From Variovorax sp. HW608 (GTDB taxonomy: Bacteria > Pseudomonadota > Gammaproteobacteria > Burkholderiales > Burkholderiaceae_C): a stretch of 64,000 bases of DNA. The translations under genes and the position numbers were made by a program. Under the pieces are notes generated by a model, which searched no databases, had not been told where the DNA came from, and was given only the letters and a program-made list of their open reading frames with translations. Every line of letters begins with the position of its first letter. Position 1 is the stretch's first letter. The stretch lies in the NCBI RefSeq assembly GCF_900090195.1, contig NZ_LT607803.1:3746229-3810228 (forward strand), read 5' to 3'. Positions 43,617 through 52,788 of the stretch are shown in pieces.

Positions 43617-44466
43617 GAACACCATCACCGCGGCCGTGCTCGATCGCATGGCGGAGTGCCCGAGTCCTCGCCTCAAGGAAATCATGTCGGCGCTGGTGCG
43701 CCACATGCACGACTTCGCGCGCGAGGTGAAGCTGACCGAGGCCGAATGGGCCGCGGGCATCGACTTCCTGACCGCGACAGGCCACAAGTGCAGCGACAAG
43801 CGGCAGGAGTTCATCCTGCTGTCGGATACGCTGGGGCTGTCGATGCTGGTCGTCGCGCTCAACCACGCGAAGAGCGCAGAGGCGACCGAAGCGACCGTGT
43901 TCGGGCCCTTTCATGTGCAGGGTGCGCCACAACTGGCGTTGGGTGACGACATCTCCGGCGGCGCGAAGGGCGAGCCGCTGTTCGTCAACGCGACCGTGCG
44001 CGGGCGCGATGGCGAGCCCGTCGCCGATGCCGTAGTGGATGTGTGGGAAGCCGATGCCGAAGGCTTCTACGACGTGCAGCGCGCCGGGCTCGACCGGCCG
44101 CAGGGGCGCGCGGTATTCCGCACCGATGCGAAGGGACGCCTGTGGTTCCGCGGCGTGATGCCGGTGGCCTACCCGATCCCGACCGACGGCCCGGTGGGCG
44201 TGATGCTGAAGGCCACGAAGCGGCATCCGTGGCGTCCCGCGCATGTGCATTTCATGATCCAGGCGCCGGGCTACGAGACGCTGATCACGCATGTGTTCCG
44301 CGGCGACGATCCCTACCTCGACAGCGATGCGGTGTTCGGCGTGCGCAGTTCGCTCATCGGCAACTTCGCGTCGCGCCCCGACGGCGTCGCGCCGGACGGG
44401 AGCAGGCAGGCGGGACGCTTCCACACGCTGGGCTTCGAATTCGTTCTGGAGCCTGGCCCGCACTGA
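43600..44466 (+). CDS. Hydroxyquinol 1,2-dioxygenase (intradiol ring cleavage)
   Basis: 288 residues (290 if the ATG at 43594 is used). The N-terminal dioxygenase-N helices (LKEIMSALVRHMHDFAREVKLTEAEWAAGIDFLTATGHKCSDKRQEFILLSDTLG) are followed by the intradiol barrel. Iron ligands are seen as Tyr in DVWEADAEGFYDVQ, Tyr in MPVAYPIPTDGPVG and the two His in WRPAHVHFMIQAPGYE. The ATEATVFGPFHVQGAP segment and overall length fit hydroxyquinol enzymes rather than catechol enzymes. It converts benzene-1,2,4-triol to maleylacetate, which the reductase of this operon accepts. Confidence 0.88.
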   Translation: MRNINENTITAAVLDRMAECPSPRLKEIMSALVRHMHDFAREVKLTEAEWAAGIDFLTATGHKCSDKRQEFILLSDTLGLSMLVVALNHAKSAEATEATVFGPFHVQGAPQLALGDDISGGAKGEPLFVNATVRGRDGEPVADAVVDVWEADAEGFYDVQRAGLDRPQGRAVFRTDAKGRLWFRGVMPVAYPIPTDGPVGVMLKATKRHPWRPAHVHFMIQAPGYETLITHVFRGDDPYLDSDAVFGVRSSLIGNFASRPDGVAPDGSRQAGRFHTLGFEFVLEPGPH

Positions 44467-44502
44467 TCGACGCCGGTCTGGCGGACCGCCATAATCGCCC
44501 GC

Positions 44503-45270
44503 ATGCAGGAACCGCATTCCCCCGCCGCCTCGAACGAGGCGCTGCCCCCCCACGCGCCGTTGCACGACTATTACGGCGACGAAGCGGACCACCAGCGGTT
44601 CCTGCGCCGCATCTTCGACGACACCGCACCCGACTACGACCGCATCGAGCGCGTGCTCGCGATGGGTTCGGGCCCCTGGTACCGGCGCGCGGCGCTGCAG
44701 CGCGCCGGGCTGCGCGAGGGCGACGAGGTGCTCGACGTCGGCATCGGCACCGGGCTGGTCGCGCGCGAGGCGCAGAGGCTCATCGGGCCGGAGGGCCGGC
44801 TGGTCGGCGTCGACCCGAGCCCCGGCATGATGGGCGAGGTGGCGCTCGCCGGCGTGGAACTGGTGCAGGGCCGCGCCGAAGCACTGCCCCGGCCCGATGC
44901 GAGCTGCGACTTCGTCAGCATGGGCTACGCGCTGCGGCACATCTCTGACGTGAACGCGGCGTTCGCCGAGTTCTTCCGTGTGCTGCGCCCGGGCGGGCGT
45001 CTGCTGGTGCTCGAAATCACCAAGCCCGCGGGCCGCGTCGGCACGGCGGTGCTCAAGGCCTACATGCGCAGCGTGGTGCCGGTGATCGCCAAGGTGGTGG
45101 CCCACCGGCACGACACGGCGGAACTCTGGCGCTTCTATTGGGACACGATCGAGGCGTGCATCGTCCCAAGCCTGGTGCTCGAAGCCCTCGGCAACGCGGG
45201 CTTCGAGCAGGTCGACCGCCACACCGAGCTCGGCATCTTCTCGGAGTACACGGCGGTCAAGCCGGCCTGA
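44503..45270 (+). CDS. Class I SAM-dependent methyltransferase (UbiE-like)
   Basis: 255 residues. SAM-binding motif I VLDVGIGTGLVAREA and motif II region DASCDFVSMGYALRHISDVNAAFAEFFRVLRPGGRLLVLEITKP match the UbiE/MenG group. The N-terminus is longer and less conserved than in true UbiE. It follows the hydroxyquinol dioxygenase by 36 bases on the same strand. Possible roles are methylation of a quinol/phenol intermediate or an unrelated quinone-type substrate; the genome probably has a separate ubiE. Substrate unknown. Confidence 0.78.
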   Translation: MQEPHSPAASNEALPPHAPLHDYYGDEADHQRFLRRIFDDTAPDYDRIERVLAMGSGPWYRRAALQRAGLREGDEVLDVGIGTGLVAREAQRLIGPEGRLVGVDPSPGMMGEVALAGVELVQGRAEALPRPDASCDFVSMGYALRHISDVNAAFAEFFRVLRPGGRLLVLEITKPAGRVGTAVLKAYMRSVVPVIAKVVAHRHDTAELWRFYWDTIEACIVPSLVLEALGNAGFEQVDRHTELGIFSEYTAVKPA

Positions 45271-45273
45271 GTC

Positions 45274-45564
45274 TCACGGCATCTGCGAGATGATCTTCTT
45301 CATCTCCGCCGCGCCGTAGGCACGCAGCGTTTGCGACCGGACGTTGCCGAGCGCACCCAGACTCAGCAGTGAAGCCATCGCCGCCTCGTCGCTGCCTTCC
45401 GTCACGACCACGAGGTCGTAGCTGCCCGAGGTCCAGTGGATGCTCTTCACGCTCAGGCCCGCCTTCGTGGCCAGGGCGGTGAAGGCTTCGGCACGGTTGG
45501 GCGACTCCTTGACGTTGCGGATGCCCTGGTCCGTGAAGTTGAGGAGGGAAATGAAAGTGGCCAT
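45274..45564 (-). CDS. GYD domain-containing protein
   Basis: 96 residues. Starts MATFISLLNFTDQGIRNVKESPNRAEAF and contains SGSYDLVVVTEGSDEAAMASLLSLGALGNVRSQTLRAY, the ferredoxin-like GYD domain (the Gly-Tyr-Asp motif here reads Gly-Ser-Tyr-Asp). The family has no firmly assigned activity. It ends three bases from the methyltransferase stop on the opposite strand and is divergent from the TctC-type gene. Confidence 0.88.
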   Translation of the reverse strand: MATFISLLNFTDQGIRNVKESPNRAEAFTALATKAGLSVKSIHWTSGSYDLVVVTEGSDEAAMASLLSLGALGNVRSQTLRAYGAAEMKKIISQMP

Positions 45565-45748
45565 GATGCTGCCTCCGTTGGCAGATAAGGGGCCAAAAGT
45601 CTAGACCCGTGGCGCTGGTCGCGCCACTCTTTCAGCGAACCGTCACGGGGGTGGGACGCTCGAAACGAATCATTTGGGCTGACTTGCACGGGGAGGGGGC
45701 GTCGCGTAACGTCCTGTTACTTTCCAGACTGACGATTTCCCCGCCCTC

Positions 45749-46765
45749 ATGCTCACGAAACGCCGCCTCCTGCAAGCCTTCGCCGCCACCTTCTGCGCTT
45801 CGGGCGCCTGGGCCCAGGATGCGTCGCGTGCACGCAGCGCTCCCCGCGCTGCCGCGGGCCCCGCGGCGTGGCCGAACAAGCCGGTGCGGCTCCTGGTCGG
45901 GTTCCCGGCCGGCGCTTCGCCGGACCTCGCGGCCCGGGCCATCGCCGAGCCGCTGTCCAAGCTGCTCGGCCAGCCGGTGGTGGTCGAGAACCGCCCCGGC
46001 GCGAGCGGCAATCTCGCGGCCGACCAGGTCGCGAAGGCGCAGGACGACCACACCATCGGCGCGCTGATCAACGGCAATCTCACGATCGCGAAGCTGCTCA
46101 ATCCGAAGACGCCCTTCGATCCCGAGAAGGACTTCTCGCCGGTCAGCCTGATCGGCACCGCGCCGCTGGTGCTTGCGGTGTCGGGCGACGCCGAGGGCTC
46201 CAATCCCGAACAACTGCTGCTGTGGGCGCGCAACCTCGGCGATACGGGCAAGTACGGCACGCCGGGCGTCGGTACCGTCGGCCACCTGGGCATGGAGCTC
46301 TTGAAGACCCGCACCAGCATCCGCGCGGTGCATGCGCCGTTCACCGGCAACCCCCAGGTCATCGAGGCGATGCTCGCCGGCAAGATCCAGCTGGCGCTGC
46401 TGCCGCCGGGCCTGGCCAAGCCGCACGTGAAGTCGGGCAAGCTCAAGGCGGTGGGCGTGACCTCGCCGGAACGCAGTCCGCTCTTTGCCGAACTGCCGAC
46501 GCTGCGCGAGGCCAATGTGCGTGGCGCCGATCTCGAAATCTGGACCGCGATCGCCGCGCCTGCGAGCCTGCCGCAGGCCGCGGTCGCCAAGCTCAATGCC
46601 GCGCTCTTGGAGGTCGTCCACTCCACCGAAGTCAAGGAGCGCCTGCTATCCGCCGGCTGGCAGGCGAATGCGGGCACGCCGCAGTCGCTGGCCTACCGCA
46701 TGCGCACCGACACCACGCAGCTCGGTGGCGTGATCCTGATGCGCGGCATCCGCTCGGACGCCTAG
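45749..46765 (+). CDS. Tripartite tricarboxylate transporter (Bug/TctC) family substrate-binding protein
   Basis: 338 residues, periplasmic. The signal MLTKRRLLQAFAATFCASGAWAQ is followed by the Bug fold start WPNKPVRLLVGFPAGASPDLAARAIAEPLSKLLGQPVVVENRPGASGN and the typical GTVGHLGMELLK, KAVGVTSPERSPLFAELPTL. No TctA/TctB membrane genes are adjacent, as is usual for orphan Bug receptors in Burkholderiales. It may bind a carboxylate of the nearby pathway or act as a sensor. It converges on the IclR gene with a 6-base gap. Confidence 0.9.
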   Translation: MLTKRRLLQAFAATFCASGAWAQDASRARSAPRAAAGPAAWPNKPVRLLVGFPAGASPDLAARAIAEPLSKLLGQPVVVENRPGASGNLAADQVAKAQDDHTIGALINGNLTIAKLLNPKTPFDPEKDFSPVSLIGTAPLVLAVSGDAEGSNPEQLLLWARNLGDTGKYGTPGVGTVGHLGMELLKTRTSIRAVHAPFTGNPQVIEAMLAGKIQLALLPPGLAKPHVKSGKLKAVGVTSPERSPLFAELPTLREANVRGADLEIWTAIAAPASLPQAAVAKLNAALLEVVHSTEVKERLLSAGWQANAGTPQSLAYRMRTDTTQLGGVILMRGIRSDA

Positions 46766-46771
46766 GCGCCG

Positions 46772-47557
46772 CTACAGCAGGCGCGAAATCGTCCGCGCCG
46801 AATCCAGGAGCGCAGGCAGCATCGTTTCCTGCATCACCTTCGCGCTCGTGCGGTTGGCCTGTCCGCTGATGTTGAGCGCCGCCACGGTGCGGCCGGCGCG
46901 ATCGACGATCGGCGCCGCGATCGAGATCAGGCCTTCCTCCAGTTCCTGGTTGACCAGGCACCAGCCCTGCCGCCGCGCCTGCATCACCTTGGCGAAGAGC
47001 GCGTCGAGGTCCGTCACGGTGTGCTTGGTGAAGGCCTCGCGCGTCGAAGCGGACAGCCGCTCGTGGATCTCGTCGTCGTCGAGATCGGCGAGCAGCAGCC
47101 GGCCCATCGAGGTGCAGTAGGCCGGCAGGCGCGAACCCACGCCGAGGCTGAGCCGCATGATCTTCTGCGTCGGCACGCGCAGCACGTAGACGATGTCGGT
47201 CGCATCGAGCACTGCGGCCGAACACGATTCCCGCACCTGCTGGACCAGCGCTTCCATGACGGGCTCGGCGCGGTCCCAGATCGGCATCGACGAGAGGTAC
47301 GCGAACCCCAGGTCGAGGATGCGCGGCGTGAGGCTGAACAGCTTGCCGTCGGACGCCACATACCCCAGCGTCTGCAGGGTGAGCAGGATGCGCCGCGCCC
47401 CTGCCCGCGTGAGGCCGCTCGCGGCCGCGACCTCGGTGAGCGTCTGGCGCGGCGCCTTCGAGCTGAAGGAGCGGATCACCTGCAGCCCGCGGGCGAAGGA
47501 CTGCACGTAGCTGTCGCCGGGTGCGGGTGCAACGGGTTGTTTCTTGTGGGTTGCCAT
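46772..47557 (-). CDS. IclR-family regulator of the 3-oxoadipate genes (PcaR/PcaU-like)
   Basis: 261 residues. Winged-helix N-terminus (YVQSFARGLQVIRSFSSKAPRQTLTEVAAASGLTRAGARRILLTLQTLGYV) and the IclR ligand domain (MGRLLLADL, GWCLVNQELEEGLISIAAPIVDRAGRTVAALNISG). It closely follows the PcaR/PcaU/PobR pattern and is divergent from pcaI with 128 bases between the starts. That gap holds a perfect palindrome and further half-sites. It should sense 3-oxoadipate or a related acid and activate pcaIJF while controlling itself. Confidence 0.87.
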   Translation of the reverse strand: MATHKKQPVAPAPGDSYVQSFARGLQVIRSFSSKAPRQTLTEVAAASGLTRAGARRILLTLQTLGYVASDGKLFSLTPRILDLGFAYLSSMPIWDRAEPVMEALVQQVRESCSAAVLDATDIVYVLRVPTQKIMRLSLGVGSRLPAYCTSMGRLLLADLDDDEIHERLSASTREAFTKHTVTDLDALFAKVMQARRQGWCLVNQELEEGLISIAAPIVDRAGRTVAALNISGQANRTSAKVMQETMLPALLDSARTISRLL

Positions 47558-47586
47558 GGGTGGGGATCTTCTCTAGAATTCATTAT

Positions 47587-47612
47587 ACGAACACTTGTTC
47601 GTCTATCGAACA
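47587..47612. promoter_or_regulatory. Probable IclR-type operator between regulator and pcaI
   Basis: ACGAACA at 47587-47593 and TGTTCGT at 47596-47602 form a perfect inverted repeat with a two-base spacer. A third, direct half-site TCGAACA lies at 47606-47612, about 19 bases after the first. PcaU/PobR-type proteins bind sets of three ten-base repeats arranged in this way, so the layout supports binding by the adjacent regulator. Confidence 0.72.
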
Positions 47613-47685
47613 AATCGACGACATGTTCCCAAGCCAGGGCGTTCGAGTTCTCAACCGGCTTCTTCCCTTCCCGAAAGACAGATTC

Positions 47686-48384
47686 ATGATCAACAAGATC
47701 GCGCGCTCGATCGCCGACGCGATGGCCGGCATCCAGGACGGCGCCACGGTGCTGATCGGCGGATTCGGCACCGCCGGCATTCCCGGCGAGCTCATCGACG
47801 GCCTGATCGAGCAGGGCGCCAGGGACCTCACCGTGGTCAACAACAACGCAGGCAACGGCGACACGGGCCTGGCCGCGCTGCTCAAGGCGGGCCGCGTGCG
47901 CAAGATCATCTGCAGCTTCCCGCGCCAGGCCGACAGCTACGTCTTCGACGAGCTGTACCGCACGGGCAAGCTCGAACTCGAACTGGTGCCCCAGGGCAAC
48001 CTGGCCGAGCGCATCCGCGCCGCCGGCGCAGGCATCGGCGCCTTCTTCTGCCCGACCGGCTTCGGCACGGAGCTCGCGGGCGAGCGCGAAACGCGCGAGA
48101 TCGACGGCAAGCAGTACGTGCTCGAATACCCGATCCGTGGCGACGTCGCGCTCATCAAGGCCGAGCGCGGCGACCGCTGGGGCAACCTGAGCTACCGCAA
48201 GGCCGCGCGCAACTTCGGCCCGGTGATGGCCATGGCCTCGAGCCGCACCATCGCCACCGTGCACGAGATAGCCGAACTCGGCGAGATGGACCCCGAGACC
48301 ATCGTCACGCCCGGCATCTTCGTCCACCGGATCGTCAAGATCGACCGCGTCGCCACCCAGGCGGGCGGCTTCAAGAAGGCATGA
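47686..48384 (+). CDS. pcaI: 3-oxoacid (3-oxoadipate) CoA-transferase subunit A
   Basis: 232 residues. CoA-transferase family I alpha subunit: KIARSIADAMAGIQDGATVLIGGFGTAGIPGELIDGL (glycine loop), VNNNAGNGDTGLAALLKAGRVRKIICSFPRQ, and GTELAGERETREIDGKQYVLEYPIRGDVALIKAERGDRWGNLSYRKAARNFGPVMAMA. With subunit B it moves CoA from succinyl-CoA to 3-oxoadipate. A succinyl-CoA:acetoacetate role is possible from sequence alone, but the pcaF neighbour and the IclR regulator favour 3-oxoadipate. A mini-ORF repeat follows the stop. Confidence 0.9.
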   Translation: MINKIARSIADAMAGIQDGATVLIGGFGTAGIPGELIDGLIEQGARDLTVVNNNAGNGDTGLAALLKAGRVRKIICSFPRQADSYVFDELYRTGKLELELVPQGNLAERIRAAGAGIGAFFCPTGFGTELAGERETREIDGKQYVLEYPIRGDVALIKAERGDRWGNLSYRKAARNFGPVMAMASSRTIATVHEIAELGEMDPETIVTPGIFVHRIVKIDRVATQAGGFKKA

Positions 48385-48386
48385 AC

Positions 48387-48473
48387 ATGTACTCCCACAC
48401 TCATCACTTCGTGTATTCGTTGCCCCCCGAGGGGGCGCATGCCTCCCTTGAGGCGGCTCGGCGGGAGGCATGA
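48387..48473 (+). CDS. Mini-ORF with HHFVYS core between pcaI and pcaJ (copy B of a coding repeat)
   Basis: A 28-residue ORF, starting MYSHTHHFVYSLPPEGAHAS and ending LEAARREA, begins two bases after the pcaI stop. Its TGA overlaps an in-frame ATG of pcaJ (48470) in the form ATGA. The first 33 bases closely match the mini-ORF between pyrR and pyrB, with 24 of 25 bases identical from CCCAC onward. Its second half encodes two adjacent hairpins, the second covering the pcaJ ribosome-binding site. It is likely translated and couples pcaI to pcaJ; no function of the peptide itself is known to me. Confidence 0.5.
   Translation: MYSHTHHFVYSLPPEGAHASLEAARREA
48422..48472 (+). promoter_or_regulatory. 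Double hairpin masking the pcaJ ribosome-binding site
   Basis: Hairpin 1: GCCCCC (48422-48427), loop CGA, GGGGGC (48431-48436). Hairpin 2: CATGCCTCCC (48438-48447), a 15-base loop, GGGAGGCATG (48463-48472), a perfect ten-base stem. The right arm contains the Shine-Dalgarno GGGAGG of pcaJ and an ATG. A ribosome translating the mini-ORF would open both hairpins; a free transcript would hide the site. Confidence 0.7.
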
Positions 48474-48475
48474 CC

Positions 48476-49120
48476 ATGACCAACTACGTCCGCCGCACCA
48501 AGGACCAGCTCGCCGCGCGCGTCGCGCAGGACATCTTCGACGGCGCCGTCGTCAACCTCGGCATCGGCCAGCCGACGCTGGTCGCCAACCACCTGCCGGC
48601 CGGCCGCGAAGTGATCCTGCACAGCGAGAACGGCATCCTCGGCATGGGCCCTGCGCCCGCCGAAGGGCAGGAGGACTACGACCTCATCAACGCCGGCAAG
48701 CAGCCCGTGACCCTGCTGCCGGGCGGCGCCTACTTCCACCACGCCGACAGCTTCGCGATGATGCGCGGCGGCCATCTCGACATCTGCGTGCTCGGCGCGT
48801 TCCAGGTGTCGGCCACCGGCGACCTCGCGAACTGGAGTACCGGCGAAGAGGGCGCAATTCCCGCCGTGGGCGGTGCGATGGACCTCGCGATCGGCGCCAA
48901 GCAGACCTGGGTCATGATGGATCTGCTGACCAAGAAGGGGGAAAGCAAGATCGTCGAGAAATGCACCTATCCCCTGACCGGCATCGCCTGCGTGAAGCGG
49001 GTGTACTCCGATCTCGCGACCATCGAATGCACGCCTTCGGGCCTGAAGCTGATCGACAAGGTCGACGGCCTCGGGCATGCCGAACTCGAAAAGCTGGTCG
49101 GCCTGCCGATCGCCGTTTGA
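48476..49120 (+). CDS. pcaJ: 3-oxoacid (3-oxoadipate) CoA-transferase subunit B
   Basis: 214 residues. Beta subunit of the family I CoA-transferase: the catalytic Glu lies in HSENGILGMGPAP, with GGAYFHHADSFAMMRGGHLDICVLGAFQVSATGDLANW and the C-terminal YSDLATIECTPSGLKLIDK. ATG at 48476 is chosen because it lies seven bases after GGGAGG; the ATG at 48470 (adds two residues) has almost no spacing. Its translation start is masked by a hairpin formed within the preceding mini-ORF. Confidence 0.9.
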   Translation: MTNYVRRTKDQLAARVAQDIFDGAVVNLGIGQPTLVANHLPAGREVILHSENGILGMGPAPAEGQEDYDLINAGKQPVTLLPGGAYFHHADSFAMMRGGHLDICVLGAFQVSATGDLANWSTGEEGAIPAVGGAMDLAIGAKQTWVMMDLLTKKGESKIVEKCTYPLTGIACVKRVYSDLATIECTPSGLKLIDKVDGLGHAELEKLVGLPIAV

Positions 49121-49157
49121 ATCGAATCCCTGAACCGACTCGAGAGAGACACACATC

Positions 49158-50343
<1,186 letters not shown>

Positions 50344-50363
<20 letters not shown>

Positions 50364-51303
50364 TTCCTTCGCCCGCGGCGCCGGTCCACACCAGCGTCGC
50401 GGCGGCGAGGTCTTCGAGCGCGCTGCCGACGGCCTTGAACACGGTGCGCTCCGACGCCGAAAGCCTCCCGGGCCGTTCGGCTCGACAGAGCTGCGCGAGC
50501 GTGGCCTGGATGCCATCCGGCGCGAGCGTCTTGGCGGCGAATGCGTCGAGCAGGTCGCCGGCCTTGGTGGGCGCTTCATCGGTATCGACGAAGACGCGCG
50601 CATCGGCGAAGCAGGAGGGGGCGGCCTCCTTCATCGCAGGCGTGAAGCTGCCGATCAGGTCGAGGTGCGATCCGGGCGCAAGCCATTCGCCGCGGACCAG
50701 CGGCGCGGTCGCGAGGGTTGCGCAGCTCACGATGTCGGCGGCATGCACCGCGGCCGGCAGGTCGTCGACCGCTTCGGCATCCCAGCCCGCCTGCCGCCAT
50801 TGCGCAGCCAGCGAGCGCGCGCCCTCGGGCCGGTGATTCCAGACGCGCAGCCGGCGGATCGGCCGTGCGATCGCATGGGCCGCCGGCAGCAGGCGCGCGA
50901 TGCGGCCGGTGCCGAGCACCAGCAGCGTCGATGCATCCTCGCGCGCGAGATACGAAGCGCCCAGCGCCGATGCCGCGGCAGTCCGGTGCGCCGTGATCTC
51001 GTTGCCGTCCATCTGGGCCAGCGGCACGCCGGTGTGCGCGTCGTACAGCACATAGGTCGCGTGCAGCCCGGGCAGTCCATGCGCGCCGTTGCCGGGAAAG
51101 ATGTTGATCGTCTTGATGCCGAGGAAGCCGGCCTCGCTCCACGCCGGCATGATCAGCACGGTGCCGCGGTCATCGCCGCACGCGACGGTGTGCACATGGC
51201 GCGGCGGCACCGAGGTGTCGGCCGCGAACGCTTCGCGCAAGACAGGCACGAGCCGGTCGAAGGCAAGGTGGGCGCCGGTCCGCTTCGCGTCGAAGGTCTG
51301 CAT
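50344..51303 (-). CDS. Ornithine cyclodeaminase / mu-crystallin family protein
   Basis: 319 residues. NAD-binding Rossmann segment ASTLLVLGTGRIARLLPAAHAIARP, upstream FLGIKTINIFPGNGAHGLPGLHATYVLYDAHTGVPLAQMDGNEITAHRTAAASALGASYLA, and IVSCATLATAPLVRGEWLAPGSHLDLIGSFTPAMKEA. Members act as ornithine cyclodeaminases or, often in this group, as delta1-piperideine/pyrroline-2-carboxylate reductases; the substrate cannot be fixed from sequence. The start ATG at 51303 is chosen because the frame upstream lacks family sequence. It overlaps the pcaF end by 20 bases. Confidence 0.88.
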
Positions 51304-51360
51304 GAGTGGAGAATGTAGCCTTCGCGCTTCCCCTCTGCCGCGCTGCCGGCCGTCCTCATC

Positions 51361-52119
51361 TTGAGCCTTCCCGCCATCACCGACCCGCACTTCTATGCGG
51401 TTGCCATTCCTGCCGTGCTGCTGCTCGGTGTCAGCAAGAGCGGCTTCGGCGCCGGCTTCGGTTCCCTCGCGGTTCCGCTCATGGCTCTGGCCGTGACCGT
51501 TCCGCAGGCGGCCGCGATCCTCATGCCGGTGCTGCTGCTCATGGACCTGCTGGGGCTCGCCGCTTTCCGGCGCGACTTCGACAGGCGGCTGCTGTGGTTC
51601 CTGGTTCCGTGCGGGCTCATCGGCACCCTGGCCGGCACGCTGCTCTTCAAGGTGCTGCCCGCGCACACCGTCGCGGGCATCGTCGGGGTGTTCACGCTGG
51701 TCTTCCTTGCACAGCGGCTGATGTTCCCGTCGAAGCCGGACTCGCCCTTGCCCTCGAAGACCACCGGCGCGCTGCTGACCGCGATCAGCGGCTTCACCAG
51801 CTTCATCGCGCACGCGGGGGGGCCGCCGGTGACAGCCTACGTGCTTCCGCTGCGCCTGTCGCCGCTGGCCTACACCGCCACGATGGCCTATTTCTTCTTC
51901 GTCGTGAATCTCAGCAAGTGGGTGCCGTATGCGTGGCTGGGCCTGCTCGACTGGCGCAATCTCGCGACCTCGCTGGTGCTGCTTCCGATCGCGCCGCTGG
52001 GCGTGTGGGTGGGCGTTCGCATCGCTCGCCGCATCGATGCCAGGTGGTTCTACCGCTTCGTCTACCTCGGCATGCTGCTGACCGGCATCAAGCTCACGTG
52101 GGACGGCTTCGTCGCGTGA
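51361..52119 (+). CDS. TauE/SafE-family membrane permease
   Basis: 252 residues, about eight membrane helices. Start AVAIPAVLLLGVSKSGFGAGFGSLAVPLMAL and the half-repeat LLTAISGFTSFIAHAGGPPVTAYVLPL are the twin motifs of TauE/SafE exporters (sulphite, sulphoacetate or organic anions). TTG at 51361 is the likely start, since the frame begins just ahead of the first helix. It is divergent from the cyclodeaminase-like gene, with 57 bases between the starts. The transported anion is unknown. Confidence 0.87.
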   Translation: MSLPAITDPHFYAVAIPAVLLLGVSKSGFGAGFGSLAVPLMALAVTVPQAAAILMPVLLLMDLLGLAAFRRDFDRRLLWFLVPCGLIGTLAGTLLFKVLPAHTVAGIVGVFTLVFLAQRLMFPSKPDSPLPSKTTGALLTAISGFTSFIAHAGGPPVTAYVLPLRLSPLAYTATMAYFFFVVNLSKWVPYAWLGLLDWRNLATSLVLLPIAPLGVWVGVRIARRIDARWFYRFVYLGMLLTGIKLTWDGFVA

Positions 52120-52186
52120 CCGGCGAGCGATGTAATGCAAATCTCTACGATTGTCGCGATGTCCGCGTGTGGGGCAGAATTTCGGT

Positions 52187-52414
52187 ATGTCCGCCCCGTC
52201 GACGACGCCCGCCAACCTCAATGACGACGAGCTCCAGAACCTCGCGTCGGAGTGGCGTATTCGCGCGATGCAGGGTGATCAGCTTGCGCTTCGCATGGCG
52301 CAGGCGCTCGAGGCGGAGCAACGCCGCCGCATTCGCGATACCGGCCTGCAGACCCTGCCGCCGGCCGCTTCCTCGATGTATGCGCGCAAGACGCCCTGGT
52401 GGAAGTTCTGGTGA
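52187..52414 (+). CDS. Small hypothetical protein
   Basis: 75 residues, hydrophilic, helical (NLNDDELQNLASEWRIRAMQGDQLALRMAQALEAEQRRRIRD) with a basic/aromatic end KTPWWKFW. No recognised family. ATG at 52187 is preceded by TTTCGGT, a weak ribosome site. The stop overlaps the GTG start of the next gene (GTGA), so both are coupled and are likely real genes. Confidence 0.7.
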   Translation: MSAPSTTPANLNDDELQNLASEWRIRAMQGDQLALRMAQALEAEQRRRIRDTGLQTLPPAASSMYARKTPWWKFW

Positions 52415-52788
52415 GTACGATTGATTTCAGTATCGGCTTGGCACTGCTGAGCCTGTTCGGGGCGACCTTCCTGTCCAATATCCTCGCCTACTTTCGGGAC
52501 CGGGCTCGCGTGCTCGACCCGATCACGCGCGAGGCCCGCGAGCTCCTGATGCGCGAGAGCGCCGCGCCGGTGCCGGACTGTCCGACCTTGTCGGCCGCGC
52601 ACTGGGCGCGACTGGAGGCGATGCAGCCCGGCTGGCGCAAGCCGGCGATGCAAACGGCGCGCAAGCGCTACCACGAGGCGCGTTCCGCCTACGCGCGCCA
52701 CGACTTCAACGGCGAGCTCTACTACCCGAACCCCGCGCGCGTCGCCGAGGCCGCACACGAAGTGCTGCGCATGACGGAGCGCTTCTAG
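52411..52788 (+). CDS. Hypothetical protein with N-terminal membrane segment
   Basis: 125 residues. Residues 3-25 (IDFSIGLALLSLFGATFLSNILA) form one membrane helix, followed by a charged helical domain rich in Arg/Ala (DRARVLDPITREARELLMRES and on) and NGELYYPNPARVAEAAHEVLRM. I see no family. GTG at 52411 overlaps the previous stop. The partner gene and this one probably work together near the membrane (inference). Confidence 0.7.
   Translation: MSTIDFSIGLALLSLFGATFLSNILAYFRDRARVLDPITREARELLMRESAAPVPDCPTLSAAHWARLEAMQPGWRKPAMQTARKRYHEARSAYARHDFNGELYYPNPARVAEAAHEVLRMTERF

Noticed and set aside
43447..45222. 591-codon minus-strand frame across the hydroxyquinol dioxygenase and methyltransferase
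   Set aside because: Antisense to two well supported genes, with Arg/His/Ala-rich shadow composition.
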